Below are positions 1 to 9,291 of a stretch of 64,000 bases of DNA, piece by piece (position 1 is the first letter of the stretch; each line of letters begins with the position of its first letter). Origin of the DNA: Deltaproteobacteria bacterium (GTDB taxonomy: Bacteria; Myxococcota_A; UBA796; UBA2385); contig JAGYJW010000018.1 in NCBI GenBank assembly GCA_018401435.1, positions 1 through 64,000 on the forward strand, in the 5' to 3' direction. The position numbers were made by a program, and so were the translations under genes. The notes under the pieces were generated by a model, which searched no databases, was not told the origin of the DNA, and saw nothing but the letters and a program-made list of their open reading frames with translations.

Positions 1-2385
1 AACCGGCATATTGAGCCCCCAATACAAGCCGTTCAGGTAGGGGTGCACATCGGTCGCGTGCCCGTCGGCCTTGCCCATGGCCAGCGCGCTGTCGCGGGCG
101 AAGGCATCGCGGATACCCTGGGCCTGCTCGGGATCGCGGAGGTCCTGCCAGCCGCGGCTGCCCTGGGCGCGAAGCACGATGCTGTCGAAGCGGCGCACCG
201 GTGCATTGACAAAGAGCGCGTAGTCGAGCGTGCGGGGCCCGTATCGCTCCCGGAACTCCAGGCGAGAGGGGTGCTTTGTCGTGTTGGCGTGGGGGCGCCA
301 GCCATCGCCGTGAATTCGAATGCCACAGTCGGCCACCACGCCGGTGCTGCCGTCGATCTCGATGATCTCGATGCTGGCGGGACGCTCCCAGCTGTCACCA
401 CGTCGGGTCGAGTGGATGCAGATGCCGTCGTCGGTCCCCCACAGATCGTCGGGGTCCATCACCCGATCCTCGGTATAGGCGGGATCCTCGAGGATCGCGG
501 CGTCCATCCCATAGTCTGCGGCCTCCTGGCTCAGTCTCGCCCCCGCCCAGCTGGGGGGCAGGCCATCGGGTGCACCGGGCTGCCGCAGGATCTGATCGAG
601 AATGAGGTAGCTGTGGGTGATCACCGGGCTCGGCTCGTGGCCCTCCGCCAGCGCCAGCACCCGCAAGGTGGCGTTGCCTTCTACCCGCTGCTCTGCCCGA
701 TCGCTGTCCACCACGGTGCCATGGGTGGGGCTGGGGGCGCTGCAATCCAAGCTGTAGACCAGCCAGGCGCCTGGCGTGTCTGCGCTTGTTGTGAGCGTGA
801 TCGGGGCCTCGTGGAAGCCCCGGGGGGATCGACCTCTGGATCGGCCACAAAGCCCTGTCCGCCCAGGCCATTGGGTGAGCCGGGGCTGGGTTGGGTGAAC
901 CAGGCGCGGGCCTCGTCTTGGGTGTCGATGGCTTGGGCCGTCCAATGCAAGCCCAGCAGGGCGTCCGGGTCGTCCACCGACAAGTTGTCCAGCCGCACCG
1001 CCAGCAGCCCTTCAGCATGGGGCGGCAGCGCGTGCAGGCCGGGACCGGTGACCTCCACCCCTGAGCCGACGGGCTGGGCCGCGCCCGCGACGCCGTCCAG
1101 CCAGGCCTGAAAGTCGTCGTCCGCGCAGACCTCCAGCAGCGGGCGGGTGGGAGTGAAGTCGACGGGGGCCGGCTGCACGCGCAGCCAGGTCGTGTCGCTG
1201 AAGCCCATCATTGAAGCACCAATATCGGTATGGATCCAAGCGCTGTAGGGTGCGGCGTCGGCCCCCGTGATCTGCACACCTGCGTGCGAGAGCCCCTTGC
1301 TGGAGCCGACGCCATTCACCGCTTGCTTGCGCACGGTGATGAAAGGCCCGACGCCGCTCTCCTCCAGGCCCCCGTCCAGGCCCCCGTCCAGGCGATCGCC
1401 GGGGCTGCCTGGCAGGGCGCCTTCGCTGGTGGGATTGAGCAGGACGCGGGTCCAGGTCACCGCCCCGGTCTCGTCGCGGACCTCCACCTCGATATTGTAG
1501 AGACGCTCTGCGCAGCAGCCGAGGCGGTCGAGCAGCGTGATCGCGTCGATCACCCGGCTCTGGCCCAGATCGACCTCCCACCAGGGGTTCAGGTCGCCGT
1601 CGGCGGTGTTGCTGAAGCTGCTCCACTCGTCGTCCACGGCCTGCATGCCGGTGAAGCCGTGGCCGTCGCTGGATTGGGTTCTGGGCGCAAAGAGGGCGAG
1701 GTTGCGTCGGGTGCTGTCTCCATCCACCGCGTCAACGCCCACCGGCAGCTGGATCTCGGTCCAGCTGCTGTCATCGTAGCCCGCCTCGGTCCAGCCCGAG
1801 GCCGGCGCGAGGCTGAGGCGCGATGCGCCGCCATCTGCGACGCGCTGCGCCTCTTGTAGGGAACGGGGGCGCTCCCAGGACGCATCCTCGCGGTGGGCCG
1901 GAGAGTCCACGCGATCTACGATGCGTCCCGACGGGTCTCGCAGCAGCAAGGACGCGCCGTCGCTGTCCAGGCGAATGGGCAGGTGGATCTCGTCGGGGTC
2001 GGCGCTCTCCCTGCGGCCAGAGGCAGAGATCACCTGGGAGGCGCCCGCGTCCAGCGCCACATCCGGTAGCAGGCCCTGGCCGGTATCCTTCGGGTCGTCG
2101 CTCAGGCTACAACCCGACCGGGACAGGGCCTGGGGGCCCGGGTTGTACAGCTCGGTCCAATCGGGGTAGCCGCCGTCGGCATCGGGCACAGCGTCGTGCT
2201 TGTCGGCCATCAGCTCGGTGATGAGCAGGCGGGGGGCCCCGGCGTCCTCGGGCAGGGCGCTATCCCCCGGGTCCTGGCTGTCGGGGTCGGCGCTGTCGAC
2301 GGGCTGGTGCTCCCCCGGGGAGGCGCCGCCGGGGACTTGGGGGGCCCGAGCAGGCAGCCAGGGCGAAGGCGGCGAGTCTGCCGGC
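1..2385 (-). CDS. secreted LTD / F5-8C / CotH-type surface protein, partial and frame-shifted
   Basis: The gene runs off the left edge. A lamin-tail domain comes first (LLITELMADKH ... DWTELYNPG), then a discoidin/F5-8C-like stretch (NPWWEVDLGQSRVIDAITLL), then a CotH-like region near the edge (DSIVLRAQGS, HPYLNGLYWGLN). LTD plus CotH is a known layout of exported bacterial proteins; a function in surface protein phosphorylation or adhesion would be inference. The frame breaks at 818-827, next to a C4G6 run: one extra G restores a continuous frame to the edge. The N-terminus is unclear. A lipobox-like LAAFALAACSG (Cys codon 2354-2356) lies in another frame just after a TAG at 2386-2388, so a second indel is likely. 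The gene is divergent from the kinase at 2495. Confidence 0.7.
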
Positions 2386-2494
2386 CTATCCCTGGCGGAG
2401 GCGCCTCTCTTCGGTGCTGCCGCCGCGGGCCAGCCGGCGCCGCGCGGTGGCGTGCGGTTATGCGGGGTTGCGCTCTCGATCCCTGGCTTCGCCC

Positions 2495-4279
2495 ATGCTT
2501 TGTGCCCATTGTGGTGCGGAGACACCCGCTTCCCCTTGCAGCGCCTGCGGCGCGGAGCCCCTTCTGGAGGGGCGCTATCGGCTGGTGGGCCTGCTCGGTC
2601 AAGGTGCGCAAGGGACCACCTTCCGGGCACTGGGCCCCGAGGGGGAGGTGGCGATCAAGGAGCTGCCGGTGGGGCGGACCCAAGACCCCGGCCAGCGGGC
2701 CCGCCTGGAGCGGGAGGCCGCGGTGCTCGGGCAGCTCCGGCACCCGGCTATCCCCCGCCTTCACGAGAGCTTCTGGTCGGGGCAGGGGCGTGGGCGCTGC
2801 CTCTACCTGGTGCAGGAGCGGGTCGAGGGGCAAGACCTGGAGAGTTGGATCGAGGGCCACCGCAGCAGCGAGGCCGAGGTGGTCGCGCTGATGGGTGAGC
2901 TCTGCGACATCCTGGAGTGGCTGCACGGACGCTCGCCGCCGGTGCTGCATCGAGACCTCAAGCCCGCCAATGTGCTGCGCAGCCCCGACGGGCGCCTGCA
3001 TCTCGTGGACTTCGGGTCCGTGCGGGAGGCCCTGCGGGACCCGGACTTTGGGGGATCGACCACGGCGGGGACTTTTGGCTATATGGCCCCTGAGCAGCTG
3101 GTGGGGGACGCCTCGCCGCGCTCGGATCTCTACAGCTTGGGGGCCTTGGCCGTTCGCCTGCTCACCCGCCAGGCGCCCGCCAGCCTGCTGGATCGCGCGG
3201 GGCGGATGGATTGGCGCCGACACGCGGTGGTGAGCGGGGGCATGGCGGCTCTGCTCGACGCCCTGCTCAGTCCCGATCCCGCGGCCCGGCCGGCCTCTGC
3301 CGCCGATGTGAAGGCGCGCCTGGAGGCCATCACCCGTGGCGAGGCATCTGCCCCCGTCCGGACCTGGGGCCAGCCTGTGGACGCACCGGTGCCTTCGGCT
3401 GGGGTTGCCCGGGCCGCCGACCTGCTGCAGCGCAGCCTCAGCACCGACGGGGAGCTGGTGGCCACCGAGCGGGGGCACCGCTGGGTGGAGCTTGGCGGCC
3501 GCGTGTCGGTGGAGCTGCAAGCCGGCAGCCAGGGGCTGGTGGCCATGCCCGAGCACAACAGCACGCCCGTGCGGATGGCCCTGCTGGCGGCGGCCGCCGG
3601 CCTGGTGGGCATGGGCGGGCTGGGCTGGCTCGCGCTGGTCAGCGAGGCGCTGGCGGCAACCAAGGTCGTCGCCTTGGAGGCCATGGGCCTGCTGATGGTG
3701 CTCGCCCTGCTCGCCACCCCGGTTCTGTCTCACCTCGGCCGGCGCCGCCGGGTTCAGGCCGCACTTCTCGCCGCAGGCGCACAGGTCGCGCCACCGATCC
3801 GTGAGCGCGTGAGTGAGCCAATCACGCAGATCCTGGCGGAGCAGCCATCCGTTGCCCTGGCGCAGCGCCTGGCCGGTCGCATCGAGCTGGAGCTGGGCCT
3901 GGGCGGAGAGCTTCGGCCCTTGGGCGAGGGCTGGCGCTGGCGCAGCCGCGATGGCGGCCGGCGCATCACCGCCCTGCTTCGGCCCGGTCGCCACGGCGGC
4001 TCGGAGCTGACCGTCGGGGAGTCCCACGCCGGGCTCGCCGGGGGGCTCTTTGGCGGCTTTGTTGGCAGCCTGGGTGGCTTCATCGGCTTGGGCGTGGGCA
4101 TCCCCATGCTGCTGCACTCTGCCCTCTTGGGCGGGCTCTGGCTTGGCCTGGTCCTGCCTCTGAGCCTGCTGCTGCCCTGGCTCATCTTCAACCGCGTGCG
4201 CCGGCGCCACCGGCAAGAGCTGGAGCGGGCCCTGGAAGGCGCAGCCCCCTTGCGACAGCTGAAGACGGACGGAGAATAG
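2495..4279 (+). CDS. zinc-ribbon Ser/Thr protein kinase with C-terminal membrane segments
   Basis: 594 aa. The start MLCAHCGAE is chosen because it opens directly into a two-CxxC zinc ribbon (residues 3-20). A Hanks-type kinase domain follows: Lys55 in VAIKEL, the catalytic loop HRDLKPAN (His152-Asp154) and the DFG at Asp172, so it should be an active kinase. The C-terminal half has a hydrophobic pair near residues 360-415 and a Gly-rich hydrophobic hairpin near 515-565, ending in a basic tail. This suggests a membrane-anchored signalling kinase. It lies divergent from the LTD/CotH gene and convergent with the 4313-4807 gene. The substrate is unknown; the FHA protein at 22201 is one possible phospho-reader in this genome, with no direct link. 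Confidence 0.88.
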   Translation: MLCAHCGAETPASPCSACGAEPLLEGRYRLVGLLGQGAQGTTFRALGPEGEVAIKELPVGRTQDPGQRARLEREAAVLGQLRHPAIPRLHESFWSGQGRGRCLYLVQERVEGQDLESWIEGHRSSEAEVVALMGELCDILEWLHGRSPPVLHRDLKPANVLRSPDGRLHLVDFGSVREALRDPDFGGSTTAGTFGYMAPEQLVGDASPRSDLYSLGALAVRLLTRQAPASLLDRAGRMDWRRHAVVSGGMAALLDALLSPDPAARPASAADVKARLEAITRGEASAPVRTWGQPVDAPVPSAGVARAADLLQRSLSTDGELVATERGHRWVELGGRVSVELQAGSQGLVAMPEHNSTPVRMALLAAAAGLVGMGGLGWLALVSEALAATKVVALEAMGLLMVLALLATPVLSHLGRRRRVQAALLAAGAQVAPPIRERVSEPITQILAEQPSVALAQRLAGRIELELGLGGELRPLGEGWRWRSRDGGRRITALLRPGRHGGSELTVGESHAGLAGGLFGGFVGSLGGFIGLGVGIPMLLHSALLGGLWLGLVLPLSLLLPWLIFNRVRRRHRQELERALEGAAPLRQLKTDGE

Positions 4280-4312
4280 TATAGGTATAAGGTCCACTCA
4301 CGCGCTCATTGG

Positions 4313-4807
4313 CTATCTGCCCAACAGGTGTTCGCGCAGGCGTTGGGCGCCCATCGCGCTCAGGTCGGGGCCACCGCGGGCTGCCAAGCGCGCCAGCAGC
4401 TTGACCGGGTCGGCGCCCTCCTGCTTGATGGAGCGGTAGGCCTTCTCAGAGAGGCCGCCCTCGGCGAAACGCTCCTTGACCTGGGCCCAGGCCAGCTTGT
4501 CGCGGCGGGCCAGGAAGCGGTCGCGCAGATCCTTGATCTCGGCGGCCTCGCGGCTGCGACCGGCGGTCTTGAGCGCCTTGGCGAGCTTGTCCGTGAGCTG
4601 CTTGGCCGCCTCGAAGGAGGGCTTGGAGGGCACGGTGGGCGCGCCCGGGGTGCGAGCGAGGGCCAGCAGGCGCTGGATCCAGGCGTCCCCGAGGTGGGCG
4701 TCGGCATGCAGCAGATCGGGCCCCTTGTCCGCAGTTTCGGGGGCCGCTGGCTCAATGGGTAGCTCCCGACCCAGGGAGGCGGCGAGCTGGCTGCGCAGGT
4801 CGAGCAT
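4313..4807 (-). CDS. hypothetical 164-aa soluble protein
   Basis: I do not recognise the family. The protein has no signal peptide or membrane segment. Residues 65-110 are rich in Lys, Arg, Glu and Ala (AAKQLTDKLAKALKTAG, RDRFLARRDKL), which suggests helices or a short coiled coil. It starts 39 bp downstream of the secreted GH15-like gene on the same strand, so it may be co-transcribed with it. It converges with the kinase gene, whose stop is 33 bp away. The ATG start opens the only long frame here that is free of shadow-type composition. Confidence 0.6.
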   Translation of the reverse strand: MLDLRSQLAASLGRELPIEPAAPETADKGPDLLHADAHLGDAWIQRLLALARTPGAPTVPSKPSFEAAKQLTDKLAKALKTAGRSREAAEIKDLRDRFLARRDKLAWAQVKERFAEGGLSEKAYRSIKQEGADPVKLLARLAARGGPDLSAMGAQRLREHLLGR

Positions 4808-4846
4808 GGTGTCTCCGGTTTGTGTGGGCTGTCGCCGCGAGGGCGT

Positions 4847-7153
4847 TCAGGGTTGGTGGCGACGGCGGATGGCCAGACCGAAGAGTGCCGGGAGCAGGAG
4901 CAGCGCGGCGGGTGCGGGGCTGCTGCTGCAGCCACATCCGGCGGAGGGTGGGTTTCCGGCTCCAGGCTCGGTCGAGGCGCTTCCGCCGTCGGTGCCATCG
5001 GTGCCATCGGCGCCATCGGCGCCATCGGCGCCATCGGCGCCATCGGCGCCATCCGACCCGGTGGAGCCGTCCAAGCCGCCGGAGTCATCGCCACCATCGT
5101 CGCCGGCGCAGGCGCTGGCTGCGGCCTCGCGGTCGTGCAGGCCCAGCACCCAGAGGCCCGAACCAAAGCCCATCATGGGCGCGGGTCCGGCGTAGTCGGC
5201 CGTCTCTGGATGCAGCAGCTCTGGGATGATCCGCCGGTTGAGCAGCGCGTTGTCCAGGACCCAGCGCTCCAGGCGGTCGGCCTCCGGCTCGCGGCAGGCC
5301 CGGCGCAAGGCGGCCGCCGCGCGCAGATCGGCCCAGATCCACTCCTGCAGATCATAGAGGTCCCCGTCGTCGTTGCGGCGCAAGCCGCCGCCGCTCTCGA
5401 CCGCGAGATCTCTCAGCCAGCGGTCCAAGGAGGCCTGGGCGATGGCCCCCTGGGGCGCGACGACGCCCAGGGCGATGGCGTCCACCGCGGCCAGATCGAG
5501 GTAGGAGCCGCCGGCCTGAAGCTCTTCGAAGCTGCCCGCCAGCACCCCATCTTCATCGACAAGGGAGGCCTCGATGGCGGCTGCGATGGCGTCGGCCCGG
5601 TCGGCATATCCCTCGGCCCGGGCGCCTTGCCCCAGCTGGTCGGCCAGCCACGCAGCCTCTCGCAGGCCCACCACCGCCCACAGGCTGGTATAGGTGAAGC
5701 GCTTCTGGCGCCCATTCCAGTGGCGCTCCCAGATGGAGGAGTCGGCGGTGACCAGGCCGGTGCTGGGGTCGTCGGCGGCGGCCAGTCGGTCGGCCACGCC
5801 GCCCAGCAAGGCCTCGGCGTGGGCTTCGGCAAAGGCCAGATCCCCCGACAGCCGCACCTCCTGGACGAAGGCCCACAGGTAGAGGCCGAAATTGTCCAGC
5901 TCGATATTGGGCCCGTCGGCGTCGGAGTCGCTCCATTCGGTGCCGTCGCCATAGTAGCGGCAGGCGCTGATCGCGTAGTCGGGCAGGCCCAGGTAGCTGG
6001 CATAGTCGCCGCAGCAGCCGGGCTGGATCTGGAAGGCCAGGGCGGCCTGGGCCTCGGCGTGGTGTCCGGCCAGGCTGAGGGCGGCGATGGCGTAGGCCCC
6101 GTCTCGCACCCAGGTGATATTCCACTCGTGCTGGAACTCGCCCACCGGCGCAGAGGCCGGCAAGGAAGCGGGGATCTGGCCAAAGGAAGCGCCGGGTTCC
6201 CGCACCTGGCTCATCTTCAGAAAGACCAGGGCCTGGTCGTGAATGGCCAGCTCCTCTGCCGTGAAGCTGCCGTCGGGGAGGACGCTCTCTGCCAACCAGG
6301 CAGCCCACCAGGCCTGCTCCTGGGCCATCAAGGCGTCGGGGGTGGCGCTGCCGGCCCAGGCGCGCAGCGTGTCGGGCATGCCGGCGGTGCTCCAGCCGGA
6401 TGAGAAGGCGTGCAGCACGCCGACCACCCGCACTTCGCCGGGCGCCAGGGAGCCCAGCTCCCACTGCAGGACCCCCACCAGGTCGTCCCCGCTGCGGTCG
6501 CAGCTGAGGTCGAGATCGGCGCCCTCCTGCACCGCCTGCCAGGCGCCCTCGCAGCCCACCCGGTCCGCCGGCACCAGGGGCAGGGTGGTCATGCCCAGGC
6601 CGGTTGTGTCGCCCCACTCCTGCAAGGCGCCGTCCGCCCACAGAATACGCTCGTTGACTGTGTTCTGGCCGTCACCGGCGGGCTGGCCGAGGTGGTGGTT
6701 CTGCAGCACGAAGACCGAGACTGGCGCAGTGGCCGTCGTGCCATCGTTGTGTACCTGCAGCAGCTGCACATAGCCCGGCTGGTCCAGGGTCATGGGCGCG
6801 ACGATGCGCTCGGTCAGGCGCAGGCCGTCCCGGCTGCGGTTCACCGAGATGATCGGGCTGTCGGGAAGATAGTCGGCCTCGCCCTCAACCAGCCATTGGC
6901 CAGCTTCCGTCCCGATGCGCAGGCCGAAGTAGGCGTCATAGAGCAGGTCTCGCACCAGACCCTCGCTGGCGCTGCGCTGCTGGTAGAGCCGGTCCGAGAA
7001 GCGGTCGAGCACCGAGCTGCCATCGTCGCGATCGGTGAAGACGACGACCCCAAGCCCGTTCGCGCTCACCATGCGCGGATAGCTCGCGTGGGGAGTCGCG
7101 GCGTCGGACGGCGCGCTGGCCAGCAGGGCCGTCAAGGCGAGGGCGGCAATCAT
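4847..7153 (-). CDS. secreted GH15-like (alpha/alpha)6 glycoside hydrolase with MYXO-CTERM-type anchor
   Basis: 768 aa. The ATG at 7153 has GGAGG 7 bases upstream and opens a signal peptide (MIAALALTALLASAPSDAA). The body resembles glucoamylase-like six-hairpin proteins: the stretch EWNITWVRDGAYAIAALSLA matches the GH15 substrate-site pattern, and LDNFGLYLWAF and WERHWNGRQKRFTY follow. The C-terminus has a GAD-repeat linker, then a short Cys motif (GCGCSSS), a hydrophobic helix and RRRHQP, which looks like a MYXO-CTERM sorting signal. The protein is therefore probably exported and surface-anchored, acting on an alpha-glucan or similar polymer. The catalytic acids were not assigned, so the substrate is open. 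Confidence 0.75.
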   Translation of the reverse strand: MIAALALTALLASAPSDAATPHASYPRMVSANGLGVVVFTDRDDGSSVLDRFSDRLYQQRSASEGLVRDLLYDAYFGLRIGTEAGQWLVEGEADYLPDSPIISVNRSRDGLRLTERIVAPMTLDQPGYVQLLQVHNDGTTATAPVSVFVLQNHHLGQPAGDGQNTVNERILWADGALQEWGDTTGLGMTTLPLVPADRVGCEGAWQAVQEGADLDLSCDRSGDDLVGVLQWELGSLAPGEVRVVGVLHAFSSGWSTAGMPDTLRAWAGSATPDALMAQEQAWWAAWLAESVLPDGSFTAEELAIHDQALVFLKMSQVREPGASFGQIPASLPASAPVGEFQHEWNITWVRDGAYAIAALSLAGHHAEAQAALAFQIQPGCCGDYASYLGLPDYAISACRYYGDGTEWSDSDADGPNIELDNFGLYLWAFVQEVRLSGDLAFAEAHAEALLGGVADRLAAADDPSTGLVTADSSIWERHWNGRQKRFTYTSLWAVVGLREAAWLADQLGQGARAEGYADRADAIAAAIEASLVDEDGVLAGSFEELQAGGSYLDLAAVDAIALGVVAPQGAIAQASLDRWLRDLAVESGGGLRRNDDGDLYDLQEWIWADLRAAAALRRACREPEADRLERWVLDNALLNRRIIPELLHPETADYAGPAPMMGFGSGLWVLGLHDREAAASACAGDDGGDDSGGLDGSTGSDGADGADGADGADGADGTDGTDGGSASTEPGAGNPPSAGCGCSSSPAPAALLLLPALFGLAIRRRHQP
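4991..5053 (-). repeat. 9-bp tandem repeat encoding Gly-Ala-Asp
   Basis: Seven consecutive 9-bp units (plus-strand consensus GGYGCCATC) encode a collagen-like GAD linker just before the C-terminal anchor of the GH15-like protein. The unit is a multiple of three, so copy-number change would alter linker length and not the reading frame. Confidence 0.9.
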
Positions 7154-7293
7154 GGGCTGGACCTCCGGCGTCACAGGGTAGCCTGCTGGGGCGCGGGCAT
7201 CTTGGCAGCGGGGGCGCGGGGGGCCCTTCGCCGACAAAGAGGCGATGCCGATCCTTGCGCGCCGCGGGGGATCGCGCCAAGAAGGGGGCAGCC

Positions 7294-8655
7294 ATGGCCG
7301 GTCCACCCCCCAAATCGAAGCTCAGCCGCATGGCCCGCCTGGGCGGGCTGACCTCGCGGGTGTCGACCAGCTACCTGGGTCAGCGCATCGCCGGCGCCTT
7401 TCAGGGGGACGAGGCCCGCGAGGCGTCTCTGCGCCAGGCTCACCTCAAGAACGCCGAGCGGGTGGTGACCACCATGGGCTCCCTCAAGGGGGCGGCCATG
7501 AAGGTGGGCCAGCAGCTCGCCCAGGTGGTGGATGGCATGGAGCTGCCCTCCGAGGTCGCCGACATCCTGGGCCAGCTCAACGACAAGGCCGAGGCCGTGC
7601 CCTTTCCGCTCATCCGGGCATCGGTAGAGAAAGAGCTGGACGCCCCGTTGACCGCGCTCTTCGCCAGCTTTGACGAGGAGCCCCTGGGGACGGCGTCGCT
7701 GGCCCAGGCCCACGCCGCACAGCTCAAGACCGGCGAGCGGGTGGTGGTCAAGGTGCTGCACGAGGGCATCGAGCACTCGGTGGATTCGGACCTGGCCGCC
7801 CTCAAGGGCCTGCTGATCGGTGGGCGCTTCCTGCGGCGGGAGCGCTCCGAGATCGACGCGATCTTCGCCGAGATCAACGCGCGACTGACCGAAGAGCTGG
7901 ACTACTACCAGGAGGCCGCCAACCTCGAGTACTTCAAGCGGGCCCTGGCCGATGTGCCGGGCATCGAAGTGCCGGGCACCCACCCCAGCTTCTGCACTGC
8001 CCGGGTGCTCACCATGGACCGCCTCACCGGCGCGCCCATGGACCGCTTCTTGGAGCGGGCCGATGAAGAGACGCGGCAGCGGGTCGGCGACCGGTTGGTC
8101 ACCGTCTTCTACGAGATGGCCTTTCGCTTGCGCGCCCTGCACGCCGATCCCCATGCGGGCAACTACCTCTTCCGGCCCGATGGCACGGTGGGGCTGCTGG
8201 ATTTCGGCTGTGTGAAGCGTTTCGACACCTACTGGATGGGCCACTATGCCGACATGGCGCTGGCCATCCTGGACGGAGATCAGGCGGCATTTGAGACCCA
8301 CGCCCGCACCATCGAGGTGCTGATGACCGATGACCCCGACGCCAGGGCCATCCTCTGGAAGCTCGGGCGCCTGGTCTGCAAGCCCTTGGAGGTGCCACGC
8401 TACCGGTGCGGCGTCGAAGGCGACGACGTCACCCCGCAGGTGCAGCGCTTGGGCCCGTCGATTCTGCGCCACCAGGGCGTGCGCTCGCCCCCCGATCTCG
8501 TCTTCTTGCATCGGGCGCTCGGGGGCACCTATGCGATGCTGCGAAAGGTGCAGCATGACGGCGCCTACCGCGATCTCGCGCGCTCCTACTTCGAGCACGC
8601 CTCGGGGGTGGCTGCGGGGCGGATCGGGGATGGAAGCCCCGTCCGGCGGCGCTGA
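7294..8655 (+). CDS. AarF/UbiB (ABC1) family atypical kinase
   Basis: 453 aa. The start at 7294 follows GAAGGGGG and gives MAGPPPKSKLSR; an upstream TTG at 7255 is possible but has no Shine-Dalgarno. Family hallmarks are the KxGQ motif (KVGQQLAQ, with the Ala-rich loop that replaces the Gly loop), EELDYYQEAANLEYF, a catalytic-like HADPHAGNYLF and LLDFGCVKRF. ABC1 proteins are ATPases or kinases that support isoprenoid-quinone and other lipid pathways. No ubiquinone gene is nearby, so the pathway is not fixed by context. The stop overlaps the start of the Smr gene by about 26 bp, implying co-translation. Confidence 0.88.
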   Translation: MAGPPPKSKLSRMARLGGLTSRVSTSYLGQRIAGAFQGDEAREASLRQAHLKNAERVVTTMGSLKGAAMKVGQQLAQVVDGMELPSEVADILGQLNDKAEAVPFPLIRASVEKELDAPLTALFASFDEEPLGTASLAQAHAAQLKTGERVVVKVLHEGIEHSVDSDLAALKGLLIGGRFLRRERSEIDAIFAEINARLTEELDYYQEAANLEYFKRALADVPGIEVPGTHPSFCTARVLTMDRLTGAPMDRFLERADEETRQRVGDRLVTVFYEMAFRLRALHADPHAGNYLFRPDGTVGLLDFGCVKRFDTYWMGHYADMALAILDGDQAAFETHARTIEVLMTDDPDARAILWKLGRLVCKPLEVPRYRCGVEGDDVTPQVQRLGPSILRHQGVRSPPDLVFLHRALGGTYAMLRKVQHDGAYRDLARSYFEHASGVAAGRIGDGSPVRRR

Positions 8656-9133
8656 GATCGACGATTTGAAGCGCGTGCAGAAGGCCTTGGCCCCCGTCGC
8701 GACCTCAGCGCGGGAGCAGCGCTGGGACGCCGAGCGGCCCTGGCGCACCGAGACCCACTGCTGGTGGGAGCAGGACCGGCTGGTGGTCGATCTGCACGAT
8801 CTGGGGGCGGGCCTCGCCCGGCAGGCGGTGGTGGCGGTGGTGGACCTGGCCCCCAAGCTGTCGACGGGGGCGGTGACCTTTGTGACCGGCCGCGGGCGGC
8901 ACTCCGTGGGCAAGGCCGTGCTGGGCAAGATGGTGGCCGAGGTGCTGGCAGGCGCCTGCCAGGACCACCCGGGCTGGCGCGCGGCCCCCGGCGGCCTGGG
9001 TCGCCAGGTGCTGATCACCGACCCCACGCGGGCCCCGGCCGGTGCGACCGGCGAGCTGGGCTGGGGCTTCTGGGTGGGGGTGGCCATCTTCTTCGGGCTC
9101 GCGATCTGGGCCTGCCTGGGTCGGCTTCAGTAG
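8630..9133 (+). CDS. Smr-domain protein with C-terminal membrane helix
   Basis: 167 aa, ATG at 8630 inside the end of the AarF gene. The central region VVDLHDLGAGLARQAV plus TFVTGRGRHSVG matches the Smr domain (LDLHG and TGxGxHS motifs), a fold linked to nucleic-acid nicking or binding. The canonical DLHG reads DLHD here. The last 25 residues (LGWGFWVGVAIFFGLAIWA) form one membrane helix, which is unusual for an Smr protein and suggests a membrane-tethered form. The overlap with the AarF gene indicates one operon. Confidence 0.72.
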   Translation: MEAPSGGAEIDDLKRVQKALAPVATSAREQRWDAERPWRTETHCWWEQDRLVVDLHDLGAGLARQAVVAVVDLAPKLSTGAVTFVTGRGRHSVGKAVLGKMVAEVLAGACQDHPGWRAAPGGLGRQVLITDPTRAPAGATGELGWGFWVGVAIFFGLAIWACLGRLQ

Positions 9134-9252
9134 GCCCTTGAATTGGGTGGGAGAGGGGTGCCGGGTGCCGGGGATCGAGGCGAGGGGTTTTGCCGGCGCC
9201 ATGCCTCGGAGACGACGAGTTTGGTTTTGGGGTGAAATCCCCAGCACCCGGC

Positions 9253-9276
9253 GGGGCCGGCCACAGGCCGGACCCC
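9253..9276. terminator. hairpin between convergent genes
   Basis: GGGGCCGGCC, loop ACA, then GGCCGG-A-CCCC: ten pairs with a single bulged A. It lies between the end of the Smr gene (plus) and the end of recA (minus). No T-tract follows on either strand, so it is a terminator candidate only. Confidence 0.35.
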
Positions 9277-9291
9277 AAGACAAGTGGGGGA

